Shown: positions 38,701 through 48,053 of the stretch, piece by piece
Position numbering within the stretch: position 1 is the stretch's first letter
Layout: the number at the start of each line of letters is the position of its first letter
Assembly (NCBI RefSeq): GCF_014805625.2
Contig: NW_023998564.1
Location: forward strand, 1,266,446 to 1,330,445
Direction: 5' to 3'
DNA: 64,000 bases
DNA from: Glossina fuscipes
Taxonomy: Eukaryota > Arthropoda > Insecta > Diptera > Glossinidae
Position numbers and translations under genes: made by a program
The notes under the pieces: model-generated
What the model was told of the DNA's origin: nothing
Databases searched by the model: none
The model's input: only the letters and a program-made list of their open reading frames with translations

Positions 38701-39664
38701 ATCTGTCGTGTTAGGGGTGTTCGGTGCTGATGTCCTTTCATCGCTAACCAATTGATCCAAACGATAAGCATTGCTGTAGGTGATGAACTGTGGGGTGGGT
38801 GGTTTTTTACGCCACGTCGGATAGTCCATCATATTGCCACCGGTTTGCAAATAAAACAACTCGGCGACATTTTCAGAATGTCTTAAAAAAATACAAAATG
38901 AAAGGAATAATACAATTAGGAAAAAAATTTTAAATCGTCCCTGAAATATTTTTTTCGACTTACTTTTCTTTTAAGCTACGCAACCGTAAATATTTCTGTT
39001 CTAAAATAAGTTTTTTCAAAGCTTGAGGATTATTTTTAAGTTTATTACTGTCAGGTGTTGCTATACTGGGTTTATTCAGTGAACAGTTGTGACTATGGCT
39101 GGTTGGCAGAAGGGATCCGACTATACATATATTGGGCGCTAAAACTGTTATTTCACCACCTGCTGTACTGTGAATGTCATCCAATATTTTGCGTTTAATT
39201 AAAGGCGTATTAATCGAAGGATCGGATATATTTGTAGCGGCCGTGACAAAAGATGAGTCCGTTCTTATTGTTGGCGCTGTTGTAGTTGTTGGTGTTACTG
39301 ATGATGTCAAACGATTGGATGACGTTTGAGGCATATGCGTCAAGGATTGTTGCTGCAGCTGCTCTTGCTGCTCTGTTGTGGATGTAGTCGTCGTTGGTAA
39401 CGGCTGTAAAGAATGTTGGGCAAAGGCTTGCTGAAAACTTCTCGGTACTGGACTTGTACACGCTTCACCCAGAGATGCACTGTTTTGTTCGTCGGCTGTT
39501 ATAGCTAACGATAGGGGCGTCGTAGATGACGCTGATTTTAAATTGTTTGTGTTAATTATCCTATTTGATGATGTTATAGTAGTTGTTGATATGCGGTCTG
39601 GCACAGCAGGAGGGGCCGGGTTAGACCCTTGATGCCCCCCTCCTGCTGACTCACCTTCATTCAT
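7798..39664 (-). CDS. dom: Domino, SNF2-family (SWR1/p400) chromatin remodeller; isoforms A and B
   Basis: Domino is the fly p400/SRCAP-type ATPase. It sits in the Tip60 complex and exchanges H2A variants in nucleosomes. Shared exons (all in phase): 39664-38964, 38881-38587, 37656-37320, optional 36665-36567, 31115-30369, 30137-28883, 25529-25206, 25109-24923, 24857-22797. DOM-B ends with 22468-20228 (2715 aa without the cassette). DOM-A uses 22468-22247, 13422-10183 and 8304-7798 (3291 aa). Domains in order: HSA helix near residues 510-590, acidic linker, SNF2 ATPase with DEMGLGKT (near 990) and DEAQ, a long insert between ATPase lobes as in the INO80/SWR1 class, then HELICc with [12 protein letters not shown] and [11 protein letters not shown] (near 1700-1830). 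DOM-A adds a SANT/Myb domain (near 2160-2230) and long Gln-rich tails. Start [10 protein letters not shown] matches the Drosophila protein as I recall it. Confidence 0.95.
8305..10182. other. dom-A last intron, with inverted-repeat element
   Basis: GT-AG intron. It contains a foldback-like element described at 8690-9491. No exon is supported here. Confidence 0.75.
8690..9491. mobile_element. Foldback/MITE-like element with three related arms
   Basis: 8690-8832 and 9229-9354 are imperfect inverted repeats of about 125-140 bp sharing CTATCGCAGATTTTTGAT and GTCTTAAAGGACGCTAAA. A third arm, 9389-9491, lies in the same orientation as the second. The phrase ACATTTTAGCGARGACA occurs outside both ends (about 8452 and 9713) and may mark a larger unit. 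No transposase is seen. Confidence 0.65.
10183..13422 (-). CDS. dom: dom isoform A exon 10 (SANT domain, polyglutamine)
   Basis: Acceptor CCCCATAG, donor CAA|GTAAGA, phase 0 on both sides; 1080 codons. It begins [19 protein letters not shown], then a SANT/Myb-like domain ([19 protein letters not shown] to [10 protein letters not shown], residues about 118-185 of the exon), a basic patch, and about 700 residues rich in Gln, Thr, Val and Ser, including a polyQ run at plus-strand 12235-12262. These low-complexity tails resemble transcriptional coactivator domains. Confidence 0.93.
13525..13534. other. Assembly gap (10 N), probably false
   Basis: Ten N flanked on both sides by the same sequence: an AT dinucleotide run, then AAGTCTATAGCACTTTTAGG. 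The repeated flank suggests two contig ends that overlap. Confidence 0.9.
13660..13990 (+). repeat. Dispersed repeat family copy
   Basis: Shares AAGTTTGTGAGGATGTATGC, AACACCCAGAGGGACTTGAA and the CTGTCGGTCTG-type stretch with the copies at 5680 and 27590. Confidence 0.55.
14445..14888 (+). CDS. Unrecognised 147-codon ORF in the dom-A intron
   Basis: ATG-started ORF, antisense to domino. It is Phe/Lys-rich with no motif I recognise. A partly overlapping minus-strand ORF (14768-14460) is equally open, so the openness may be chance in AT-rich DNA. Could be a repeat relic; there is no evidence of expression. Confidence 0.15.
   Translation: MTLIRLFSHFVKIFATHGTKFHSIKYTFVFGFKFQIRLQLESVSAFLCDKHAPVRKSEEIAFKFHKKIGPFRTQIGAENDPNRSKLMVAGKNKLRTLLLSESFAHNPQCVRLDRLELVDCGPVIIADYEKLVFSFFSNLFQDKAADV
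18054..18281. repeat. Tandem array, 42-bp period, with palindromic core
   Basis: Six copies with the core at 18054, 18098, 18140, 18182, 18224 and 18266 (spacing 44, then 42 each). The best core, GTCACATATATGTGAC at 18182-18197, is a perfect 16-bp palindrome. Copies 2 and 3 differ by one base each, and copies 1, 5 and 6 are degenerate. The spacers share a TCGGGCTGTGGTAAGAAA-like phrase. Confidence 0.85.
18768..19164. mobile_element. pogo/Tigger-like MITE
   Basis: 397 bp bounded by terminal inverted repeats of about 22 bp (CAGTAAAAGTTCCTTATTCG on the left, its near-perfect reverse complement on the right, one mismatch) and flanked by TA on each side, as expected for Tc1/mariner/pogo target duplication. 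The interior holds a 66-bp tandem duplication (TAATTTATATGGGATTATAG at 18844 and 18910). No transposase coding. Confidence 0.8.
20228..22468 (-). CDS. dom: dom isoform B terminal exon
   Basis: Acceptor CTGTAG gives [14 protein letters not shown]. Reading through the internal donor at 22247/22246 leads to a 747-codon exon ending in TGA at 20230-20228. The tail is low complexity: basic RRT/KR clusters and a long Glu/Asp run (plus-strand 21900-21990), with no recognised domain. This corresponds to the shorter Domino isoform of Drosophila, which lacks the SANT domain. Confidence 0.88.
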   Translation of the reverse strand, partial: LSPIERYAMRFVEETGAAWTAEQLRAAEEEIEAQKREWEANRLAALQKEEEMLKQEAETAEELLTYSRKDATNQVNKSSNYKTNNRQRAKLDRKSSKRTGGRIRNRGTQNQKLLTKRRGRQPACRLSTRQQTQKQKQTIGSSRRRAGRKSKNSRQVRNTNENEEEEEEEEDAKDEDEDVDEDEDEGKEESEEQVTANEEESSTSISEEGSGEEDEKRAEKRVGLVDSNEEVNDESEANESASDQEFDNNTSTSRGGNRRLKRRTIDSGSLNRRRTIAAKNSRRAIDEESKNTKSSTKTIRKTTRTSMAAAAIATMPAEIDVKQNAKKNVSSKRKLVPNALEKAENIVNKSNKSSTGVKNQKLLSFATKRLEQKRKEKQKLYQKETVSETRMTLKRKANVTQIGRKAKRRAVGIRKSPRKLKQPEIEIESEDDSKDNSDEGRRNVVEDSRSVDCNSDMLSQQVDEENKIRSEEDVNTNSTDEEDERQKLVRTKTHVKAKMPSVRGRGGGGKTIQNSISRIDSTAECSDDNGGGASAQLSDDENDKSSCLNLIDQETGNSSSMDIWNAHTQMLDTTTNSTYYNVSEESESDENQTLVNMNSASRRTPAPNGKTNSTNTRSNLQSTDGGDIDNHTPRTRSRGSVKINLWTLDESPILASLRSGTAKQARKESTGSNYVEENSDNANKDPLTCISTPLRSSSVKRTAKNDNTIAGTQSLQRWLIRTPRSDAGVIGEYNDISTTNGPKNNS
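22247..22468 (-). CDS. dom: dom isoform A exon 9 (74 codons)
   Basis: Same acceptor as the DOM-B exon but spliced at CAG|GTTAAT after [12 protein letters not shown], in phase 0. This joins exactly to [13 protein letters not shown] at 13422, as in p400-class proteins. Confidence 0.88.
22469..22796. other. dom intron 8
   Basis: 328 bp between GTAAGT and CTGTAG; nothing further seen. Confidence 0.8.
22797..24857 (-). CDS. dom: dom coding exon 8 (ATPase insert and HELICc lobe)
   Basis: Acceptor TATTCGCAG gives [12 protein letters not shown]; donor CAG|GTAAGT. It holds the variable Ser/Thr-rich insert between ATPase lobes, then HELICc motifs IV-VI ([39 protein letters not shown]) and the acidic [15 protein letters not shown] stretch. 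Confidence 0.95.
24923..25109 (-). CDS. dom: dom coding exon 7
   Basis: Acceptor TCGCTAG, donor ATG|GTGAAT, phase 2 in and 0 out. It encodes [11 protein letters not shown], the conserved SNF2 segment before the lobe insertion. The GTGAAT donor is followed by a very short 65-bp intron. Confidence 0.9.
25206..25529 (-). CDS. dom: dom coding exon 6 (SNF2 motif III region)
   Basis: Acceptor TTTCTAG restores [13 protein letters not shown] (SNF2 motif III). Donor AA|GTGAGT. A 3.35 kb intron (25530-28882) precedes it. Confidence 0.93.
27540..28500 (+). repeat. Dispersed repeat family, long copy
   Basis: Order of phrases: TTGCGAAGATGTGTACAACC, a TCGATTGAGAATCATTTTCT block, AACGAACGCTATTG, repeated AATATTTTATGATGAAAATT blocks, and a terminal CTAAGCGAAGCGGTGCAGGA. 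The copies at 5680, 13660, 32340 and 51795 keep the same order. Confidence 0.6.
27703..27742. repeat. Perfect 17-bp hairpin
   Basis: Arms ATGAACCGACATTGGAC and GTCCAATGTCGGTTCAT with a 6-base loop (CAGACA). It lies inside the dispersed repeat copy and is not seen in the other copies. Confidence 0.9.
28883..30137 (-). CDS. dom: dom coding exon 5 (acidic linker and first ATPase lobe)
   Basis: Acceptor TTTTGCAG, donor GAAAG|GTAAGA. It starts with an Asp/Glu-rich linker of about 250 residues, then the SNF2 N lobe: [11 protein letters not shown], Walker A DEMGLGKT, motif Ia and Walker B as [11 protein letters not shown]. All catalytic motifs are intact. Confidence 0.95.
30369..31115 (-). CDS. dom: dom coding exon 4 (HSA domain)
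   Basis: Acceptor AATTAG, donor GACG|GTAAGT, phase 1 both sides. It contains the helicase-SANT-associated helix ([17 protein letters not shown], then a [12 protein letters not shown] basic run), which in this family binds actin and actin-related proteins. Confidence 0.93.
32340..33080 (+). repeat. Dispersed repeat family copy
   Basis: Shares TCGATTCAGAGTCATTTTCT, CCGCCCTATTGGC, and several AATATTTTATG(A/G)(T/C)GAAA blocks with the copy at 27540. Confidence 0.55.
36567..36665 (-). CDS. dom: dom candidate cassette exon (33 codons)
   Basis: A 99-bp open block between AATCTAG| and CCAG|GTGCTT, phase 1 on both sides, so it can be included or skipped without frame change. It encodes a Gly/Pro-rich segment ([29 protein letters not shown]). 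Exon 3 also joins directly in frame to the HSA exon, which is the arrangement I recall in Drosophila, so this exon is probably optional. The weak donor supports partial use. Confidence 0.6.
37320..37656 (-). CDS. dom: dom coding exon 3
   Basis: Acceptor GTTGCAG, donor CAAG|GTATGT, phase 0 in and phase 1 out. It begins NTQSQ and ends [20 protein letters not shown]...QQG, a stretch strongly conserved with Drosophila Domino. Confidence 0.88.
38587..38881 (-). CDS. dom: dom coding exon 2
   Basis: An 82-bp intron separates it from exon 1. Phase 2 in, phase 0 out (ACG|GTTAGT). It encodes the conserved [17 protein letters not shown] segment, then a Gln-rich stretch. Confidence 0.88.
38964..39664 (-). 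CDS. dom: dom coding exon 1 (N terminus)
   Basis: ATG at 39664-39662, donor AA|GTAAGT, phase 2 out. Low-complexity Ser/Thr/Gln/Pro-rich N terminus ending in a basic helix ([16 protein letters not shown]). The start agrees with Drosophila Domino (MNEG.SAGGGH). An acceptor ATTAG ends at 39676, so a 5' UTR exon lies upstream but was not located. Confidence 0.9.
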
Positions 39665-39675
39665 GTTTGATGCAT
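39662..39675 (-). promoter_or_regulatory. dom: dom upstream mini-ORF overlapping the start codon
   Basis: If the ATTAG acceptor ending at 39676 is used, the exon opens with an ATG at 39675. This gives a four-codon reading frame (M-H-Q-T) whose TGA overlaps the main ATG as ATGA. Such an arrangement can limit or couple initiation at the main start. Confidence 0.45.
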
Positions 39676-42600
39676 CTAATCAAAATAAAACATTGTATAT
39701 AGTCGAACTGCTCTTTTTTTTTACAGTTGCATTCTTTAAAAAGTTGGTGTTTACTGCTATGTTCACAGCAAAAAAAAAAAAAATTGGTTATGATTTCTTC
39801 TCTACTAAGACTTAACGGAAATAGCCTGAAGCGTATTCACTGCTTCTTTTTATATGGCGAGATTAAAAAAAAAACTTTATCTTGATCAAAATTGAGATGA
39901 TAACGCACAATTCAATCTTGGTAAACGATAAAACGATTTTCTTTCCATTCAGGTTATATGTCTGCTAGCTAAGCTTCAATAATTGAATGTGAAATCGTAT
40001 AAATTTACAATAACGGATACATAAGAGTTAGCGTCTAAATGGAAGAATAATAGCTTTCTTTAGCTTACTATAAATTTACCATCGTGCAGTTTGTCGGTAT
40101 CCTTTGAGTAAACGTAGACATGTGAATGGTTAAAAGCCATGAATTGAAAATTTTCTTTGCAAAGGAAGAAAGCTTGAAAAGGTCTATACATGGATTCTTG
40201 TCCGAACAAAACTTTTTTCTTTCCAAAAACTAGACTTTGTTTATCCACGCAATTTTCTTCAAGAATAATGTAATATGTCCGATAAGTTTCTAGCATTTCA
40301 ATAGACTTTTCATAGAACGATTTCTCAATACATTCAAAGTTTGCTGCAGTATCTAAAACGACCTCTAATCGTTTTACTTGATATCGCGATTTGGAATTTG
40401 AAAACAGATGTTAAACGCCGAGGATGAGAATTTCAGAATATGGGCACAGCACCACCGTGTGTTTGAGCAAAATTTTGTCAACTAGTTGCAGGTTTTGGTC
40501 GTTACAAACGTCCATCGTCACCCAAGCTGGCATGTACGCGTTTCAGGCCAGCTACCCCAAAATTTCACCAGAGGAAATGATGATACAAAGTCCACGTATG
40601 TACGATGTCCAACTGCTCTTTAATTTGCATACATCTATTGCCATTCAAAAATAAATAATTAACGGCAGCTCTATACCGTTTACCATTTCCAATACAACTG
40701 CGCGTTCAAAATTACTGAAACATTGGTGGATACTATTCACCGCGTGCACAAACATATAGCCCAAATTTTGTGGATAATTGTTGCCATCTTCAGGTTCAGA
40801 TCTGAAGCTTTTTAATGAACCTCTGCGTATCCACTTATATTATGATTATGTCGTCCATTGAAAAAATACTGAAAGTTTTCAAATGAACGTTATACTGAAG
40901 CTATCGGCATTTCACATCCACCTATTCACATCAGAATGCGTCAATTTGAGCAATAATTTTCGAACTGAACGTAAAACTGAAGAAAATCTGGGTAACAGTC
41001 CTCCGCAAATATGTCTACAGGCTCGAAAGGTATAGGCGAAAACATGCAAACGTTATCTGTGGCCATTTCATATTGCGAGGGCGTAGGTAAAGAAATTACG
41101 TCTCCTTTTTTATATTAATCAGTTCTTAATCAGTCACGAAATGTTTATACCAAACTTATATCTGTTTGTGCCATTGTGGCGATTGTCTGTCAAAGTGACC
41201 TATTTTGATAGGAATACGTATATGACATCGGTATTTCGAATACCAGAAAATTTTGGAACTTGGTTTATGCCTTATAAATATTTCTTTGAATCTCAAGCCT
41301 CGAAAAAAAGTCATATTGCACTACGCGGCAGCTTCAATGTTACACAGCGTAGGAAGGAAAAAAACCTTTGAGCTTGTTGGAACTACACGATGCATGCGCA
41401 CGTCTACCTCTGAAAAAATAGACTAGCTTCTTATATAATGGTGATCCCAATTCTCCGATAAAAATTTTCCCCAAGCTGTAGGTTCCCAAAGTAATATCGG
41501 AAAGCACCCACAGCAATGATGTTACATTATGGTGTGATGTAAAAAACATTAAAAGGCCATTAAGTAATTGTAAGCTTGCTTTGCTATTTTCGATCTTCCT
41601 CAATTTTTGAGGAAAACATCCCAAAATAAAACAAACTTCACATAACTCGTTTGGCGTAATTTTGATTAATGTTTTTGATGTTGTGTCTTAATCCCTGCTC
41701 TTTAGAACGAAGTCAAGTCAAGTCTCTAAGAAATTCAATACAAATTATTCGTTGAAGGCAAGGATGGATAAGCAGTTTCTTCTAAAGTATCCGTACGAGT
41801 ATCACGGTACATGTTCTTTCTTACTCTTTCGCTAATTGCTAGTCAGTTAGACGGCTGCGAAATAAGCGATCTTGATGACCGATCTATAAGCAAATAAGAA
41901 CTTTAGCAGAACAAAATTAGGAGGCGTTAATAAAGAAACGTCCAAGACCTGCTGCTAAGTTTTATACTCGAGTTCGCATGAAGAGCAAGGGTAGGAGTAC
42001 GGTACTTTGATAGTTTGATAAATTTAGTTCTTCTTTTAAAATATATATAAAAGTTCCACAGCAAATGTGGGGAAAATGTGGCATAAAATAATTAAATAAC
42101 AAGTTTTTCAGTTGCTATTAAGGAAGCGATCCTAACTAGACTCCTAATGACGTAAAGAAATTGAATATTGGTTTCTAGAGTTACCATCGCAGATCGATAA
42201 CGTTGGACAGTTATCCGTAAAGCAACTGATATAAATTGAAATAGCCCAGAGGCTGCGGACCAGATAAAGGCAGTATAGATTTAATTTATCTAAGTTCCAT
42301 TCCTGATTAACGATCTTCTTATTTGTCAACAAGATGATAATAATGCTTGCTGGAGGAACAATTCGTACATCTCTCAAATTTAACTGCGAATAAGGAATAT
42401 TTGCATATATAATTTCCTCGATATGCTCTGAGCTATCTTAAATTATAACTATGTAAGGATTGGATATAAGATTTGAAAAAAAAGTTGTAGTAGAAATAAC
42501 AAAAGATTAAATAATTAAGAGACTTATTAAGCATTGTTCCCCCACTTCAGGCAACACTAACACAAATTGTATTCTACTTTATATATCAAATTATTAACGA

Positions 42601-45600
42601 ATCTACAAATCAAACATTGGCACTCTTTAGAAAGGTTTGTTGTCATTTTTATCATTGTTGACAATAGCACCATAAAAAATAATCTAAAAATTCAATTGAA
42701 CATAAATCAACAGGCTGCAGCAAACGCCTATACAATTTATTTATAATATTCTCATTATTAACGAATCATTATTTCATAACAATAAAATTAATGCAACTTA
42801 TATAGAAAATAGCGTTCATCCATTACGAACTTTGAGATTACCTAAATTTTCATATTCAATATAGTGAAAAATTACAAACTTCAAAACCATATCTAAAAAA
42901 AAAAGTCTAAAAATGTAAACGAGAAAGCCGGTTTATAAACAATTTTTTTTTATTTTAGTTACTGGACACTAAATGAAATTGGCATACATAAAAAAACCTA
43001 ATATTGATATTTTGAAATAATTTTACCAATTTGCAATTTTGAGTAATTAAGATTTAGCAAAAAAAAATCGGATATTAAAAAAAAAACGTAAAAAAAACAT
43101 ACCAGTAAACACACATGTACGCACAAACGTGAACGCTATTTTTTCTTTACTCTCCATTAAATTCTTACATTTTTTTCATTTTCTTATGTACATCAACTTA
43201 CCTCAGATGACTTTTAAAATTTAATCACGATTTTTCCCTCATGTAGTAAGCCATCGATTAATGAGTTTATTATCAAACGTTTTCGAATGATCCACAGAAT
43301 TGTTTTCTTATAAAATTTTTAATTGATTTCTTAATTTTATCAAGAAAATCAGCTTTGTAACAACTTTTTTCAATTTTTCTTTAGCAAATGGAAAATTTTT
43401 CTTTCTTTCACTATGACTGCTACTATATAGTTGCGCTTTTCTCGCATACACGCTTTCGTATATTGAATTGGCATTTAGCAAGCAAATTATCGTCTAACTA
43501 GCGACAACACTTTACTAGCGCAATGTCTTACAGCTTGAAGTTTTAGATGCAAAATAAATTGCGGTGCCATTGAAACAGTGGAAACAGTGAGTGTGAGTGA
43601 ACATAAAAGACACACGTTGCACACGTTGCCACACGTTGTTTTAAAAATTGTTTTTACACATATGGTAAGAGCTTCACTAATTTTCTCGAATAAAATCTAT
43701 TTCACAAAACACCCGCGAAGAACTTTATTCTCATTGTTCTTCTCTCATACCTTTTGACTCACTCCTTTTGTTTGGCTCATTTCACTTTATTTAATATAAA
43801 GCACATCAGTAATTATAACATGTGTAAAATCTGAAAACACCTGATCCTTAAACATATGTTTAAACGAAAAAAAATTTTATTTTTCTGTCAGTAAGCGCGA
43901 CTAATCGAAGCGTCAGGGGGGAAATAAGTTTTTATTTTTATTATTTATTTTATATTTCAGAATTTCGGAAAAGAGTTAAAATTAAAACTTTTATTTTTAA
44001 AATTTTTAAAATTTTCTCTTTGTGGTTAAGGAAAATTTAAGTTAGTAAACAAATTTATCAAATTTCTTTCTTAAACTTCCTAATTTTAATTTTTTTTTAT
44101 TTTATTTTTATTTATTACTATGCAATTATTATCATTTTTATTATTATTGTTATGTTAATTTACTATTATGTTGCACACCGCTCGTAGAATTGTGTATAGT
44201 ACACAATTGCAAATATAATAAAAAAAAAAATGTTGCAAAAAGGTCGGCTTGCAAAATTCTTGCAAATATTTTGCAAAAGTGGTTAAACTTATTAAATGTG
44301 CTATAATATAATAAAAATTATGTTTACGATAAGCATTTTTTACCAGAATGTAATAAAATATCCTGATTATTATCCTGTGTTGACTACAGATACGGTATCA
44401 ACATTTTATATGGGCACTTCTGAAAAAATAGCGCATCAAAACAAGAAGTGAAACAAACGGATGTGTGCAAAACGGACGGAATGATGGATGAAGCAAAGAG
44501 AGAAATTAACTACACTGAGGCAGAGAAAGCCATCTGCGAACAGTATTGTACTCTCTTTCATTACCAGCCTTGAAAAATGTCTACCGCAAAGATTAGATAG
44601 GCGTTGTAAATTGATACCGATTGAAAATATATACATTTATGAAATTTTTTGGGCTTTTTTTTTCTCTAATGTTCTAACAAACGAGTAAGCATATGTACTC
44701 ACTTTTTTTTACAATTGTTTATTAATATTATTTATGGTAATTTTTAAGTGTTTTTTCCAAAAGAAGTTCAGAATTTGCTTTTATCATCTGCTCATAGTTT
44801 TCTGGGAAAAACTCCGCATTTTGTGTTAAATTTTTGTTGTTTTTTCTTGTGATTTTCTATCAAAATTAAAACCCAATTTGTATGGTAACACCAAACAAAT
44901 ATTTATCAAACACCATGGTTGGTTTTTTTTGGACGACGACATTACCTAAACGAAAGAATTCGGTAACAGCATAATTTTCTCTGCGTATCTTTGATAATAA
45001 ATAAATTTTTCCACAAAATATCCCAGCAGTACACCTACCCATAACCTCATAAACTGCTCCATATGTTATGTTACGCTAGAATTTAAAAAAAAGTCCATTT
45101 AGAATATAAACAACTGAGGAAACAATGGTTTTTTTAGGTAGTAATACTGTATTGCACGTATGCCAGACTATAATTTTAAAAAAGAAATGTTAAATGAGTT
45201 AAATACATGTCTTTCATTTTAACGTTACCTTGTTGTAACGATAACCTTGTTTGCCCCTAAAATATGCAGCCAAACCTAAAGCTGTGCCCGATGGAAGAGA
45301 CAAGACAGTATGAGTGGAGATCGTGGCACCAAGTGATACGTATTATATATGTATTGTACAAGTTATACGTATTGTATATGAAACAAAGGAGCACGGACAA
45401 TATATCGCAACACTCGTCACGATAAAAATTGCTATGATTTACTATAAAATAGGTTCAATAGGCTCAAGCCGTCATGGAATAAGTTTGAGAATTTGAATCA
45501 AGTTAACTAAAAGTTTTTTAATTCACTGCTGTCTGGCTGCTTGAACATGTATTTATATATGCAAGAACTTCCTCATTTGCGAGTCAGCGAATCTAGAACA

Positions 45601-45943
45601 GATGATTTATAGAGATGACAGAGTTGAGTAAAAAAGCGGAGTTTTTTGTTTCGTAGCTTGATTGAAGATGCTTATATATATATATTTTTCTACTCTTCGG
45701 TGCTGTCATGATTTTCATTTATATGTTTTAACAAAATTTTCGTCTTCTTCCCAATCCTAAGTCTTATTGTCTGTTACAAATAAAATTGCGTCGTGTTTAT
45801 ATGAACATATAATATACTCTACCAATTTTGCAATTATTTGTCTGGTCTTTTAAAAGCCGATCTTGTTCCAAGAGACATATTTCGATTGTATTACACTATG
45901 CACTTTTGCGTGCCTACTTCTATGTAATGTACTAATAATATAT
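39676..45943. other. Upstream region of domino
   Basis: No intact gene supported. It should include the dom 5' UTR exon(s) and promoter; I could not place them. A three-fold CACACGTTG repeat lies at 43613-43637. 40060-41660 contains decayed coding-like sequence on the minus strand (separate entry). The rest is AT-rich. Confidence 0.5.
40060..41660 (-). pseudogene. Possible decayed gene, family not recognised
   Basis: Several minus-strand segments read like protein but in shifting frames with stops: 41624-41340 (94 codons), 41090-40930 (Pro/Cys/Phe-rich), 40790-40640, and 40400-40060 (KSFYEKSIEMLETYRTYYII, then QESMYRPFQAFFLCKENFQF). Order and strand are consistent with one ruined gene. No catalytic or signature motif allows a family call; chance openness in part is possible. 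Confidence 0.3.
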
Positions 45944-46375
45944 TGTTACGGACATCCCAAATCTAGTTGATTCCAGCTAAGGCATTTTCTAAAATAATAA
46001 ATTCCTTAAAGAAAAAAGAAGGAAGCGATTAGCGGAAAAGCAGACAGGTAACAACAAAGTGCATATCCGCAGGCGCGTCATGCAGCTGCAGGCCGATGAA
46101 ACGGTTACCAACAAAAGCAGGTTAACGAATAAGAATTATGTCATAAAATTAGGTACTAGTAATGTCATGGCAAAAATGTATATAAATAGAATATTTGTGA
46201 AAGACAGTAGAGTAGAAAAAGAATATTTGAGTTAAGCAGTCGAAAGTATTGCCAAAAATAATTAGTAAATAATCCCACATTTAAAGAAATATAATTGTAA
46301 ATAAAAGAGCTTTTAAGTGTATTTCTCCTGAATAAAATATCCGGACTGTATTTTATAAAAACGAATTTCATAACA
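45944..46375 (+). repeat. 5' LTR
   Basis: 432 bp, TG...CA. TATA-like TATATAAATA at 46179-46188 and AATAAA at 46300. It is followed by TGGTGTCAGAAGTGAG, the presumed primer-binding site; the primer tRNA was not assigned. Confidence 0.85.
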
Positions 46376-46412
46376 ACTGGTGTCAGAAGTGAGATCGTGG
46401 AAATCAAGAGAA

Positions 46413-47385
46413 ATGGTGGAATTAGAAGAACTCAAAGTGGATCGGCTCAAACAGAAGCTGGGAAAAAGAAGTTTTCGTATCAAAGCTGAATTAAAACAAA
46501 AACTGGTCGAACAGCTAGAAAAAGACGGACAGGACCCGTCGATGCTTGAATTCGATTAGAATATCGAGGGGAGGAAGCAAGCCGACAACTTGGGAGAACA
46601 GAAAATGCAGCTACAGCAGTAAAAAAACACAGCGAAGAAAATGCAACAGCAAATACAACAACAAACGGAACAGATAGAATCAAAAATTGACCATCTCTAT
46701 CAAAGTAAAAACACTCCTATTTGACGGCACCACTAACTTCAACGCATTCAAGCTACATTTTGGTGTTCTTGCAACAAAAAATATGTGGGGTGATGACGAG
46801 AAAGCAGTCGCCTTAATAACTTCCGTAAGAGGAGCAGCAGCGGAAGGAGGTAAGCCATCTAGAGTTGTCTTCGTGCACCCAGAAGCTGAACTAAAGGATC
46901 CAAAATTACGCTACCGAAATCGGCCAATCTCGCTTATAGCGGTGTGCCCAACGACATGCTAGAACGATTGAAAATCAACGCCTTTGTCAGAGGATTCCAT
47001 GACGACAGAGATGTCACCTAAAACAACGTTAACGGAAACGTTGGGCTTCGCACTTACACAAGAAGCGGCTAGTGTGCTATGGTCATCAAGCATGAAGGTA
47101 AGACGCGCGGAAATTTCCAGCGAGTGCGATAATTTGGATGTGGTCTGCGCGGCGCTTCGACAAGTCCTGCGCGAAAATAAGCAAATGGCGGCTTCAAAAA
47201 CACGCAAGTGTTATGTCTGCCAAAACCTGGTCATTTTGCACGGTAGTGCTGATCAAAGCACAAAAGAACACACTCCACATCACCTGCGCGGAATATTAGT
47301 GAAGGTGCCAGAGAAATATCCAACGAATAGGCGTTATACTGAAAAGAGTCAGCACAGCGGGGCACCGGCTAACTCACAAATTTAG
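46413..47385 (+). pseudogene. Retrotransposon gag region (broken)
   Basis: Starts at ATG 46413 with a short SAP-like helix pair (LKVDRLKQKLGKRSF) but stops at 46557-46559 after 48 codons. It continues as fragments 46687-46962 and 46984-47385 in other frames. The latter holds the first half of a CCHC zinc knuckle (CYVC at about 47212) whose second half is out of frame. Confidence 0.7.
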
Positions 47386-47476
47386 TAGCCCTAGGGTCGC
47401 TATTCCTCAATCAAAGATAAGTAACAGCAGCCTAACAATCGATGGGAAGATTCAGGGCTTTAACTACATCATCAGG

Positions 47477-47980
47477 TTGGACACTGGCGCCTCCCATTCA
47501 ATTATCAACAGTGCAATAGTCAAAGAAAAATTCGACCCGATAATTGGAGCACGGGTCCGAACGGCAACAGGTGAGGAAGCAGCTATTAAAGGTAAAATTA
47601 TTAGAAACATTTCGATTAGTGATGTTTCGATGAAGCATGAATTCCTGGTCGCAGACATAATGGACGAGGTAATATTGGAGATAGATTTTATGGCAAAACA
47701 CGGCTTCGTACTGGATATGAAACGGCAAGTGTTACAATACGCTAATGTGACTTTGCCATTGACTGTAGGATACGACGGACAACCCGAAGTGTTACAGGTT
47801 GCAGTACAGCGAGAACAGGTGATCTCTCAAAATTCTGAAGCAATAATATGGGCCACAGCTATCCAAGAGCTAAGGCTAAGAAGGATATGGGTTATCGAAC
47901 CGAATAAAGAATGTACGAAAGACAGCATCATCATTGGAAAAGCGGTTGTGTCACCGGTCAAAAATCTAATACCGGTATGA
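47477..47980 (+). CDS. Retrotransposon aspartic protease domain
   Basis: Open for 167 codons. The catalytic motif is DTGASHSII at the start, followed by a flap-like region and an ILEIDFMAKHG stretch. Preceding sequence (INGKIQGF-like) is still open upstream of 47477 in the same frame. It leads directly into the deletion that removed reverse transcriptase. Confidence 0.75.
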   Translation: MDTGASHSIINSAIVKEKFDPIIGARVRTATGEEAAIKGKIIRNISISDVSMKHEFLVADIMDEVILEIDFMAKHGFVLDMKRQVLQYANVTLPLTVGYDGQPEVLQVAVQREQVISQNSEAIIWATAIQELRLRRIWVIEPNKECTKDSIIIGKAVVSPVKNLIPV

Positions 47981-48053
47981 GTATTAAATCCGACCAACGT
48001 TACAACAAAAGTTCACAAATGGGACATTATAGCGCAATGCGAAAAAGCCGAAT

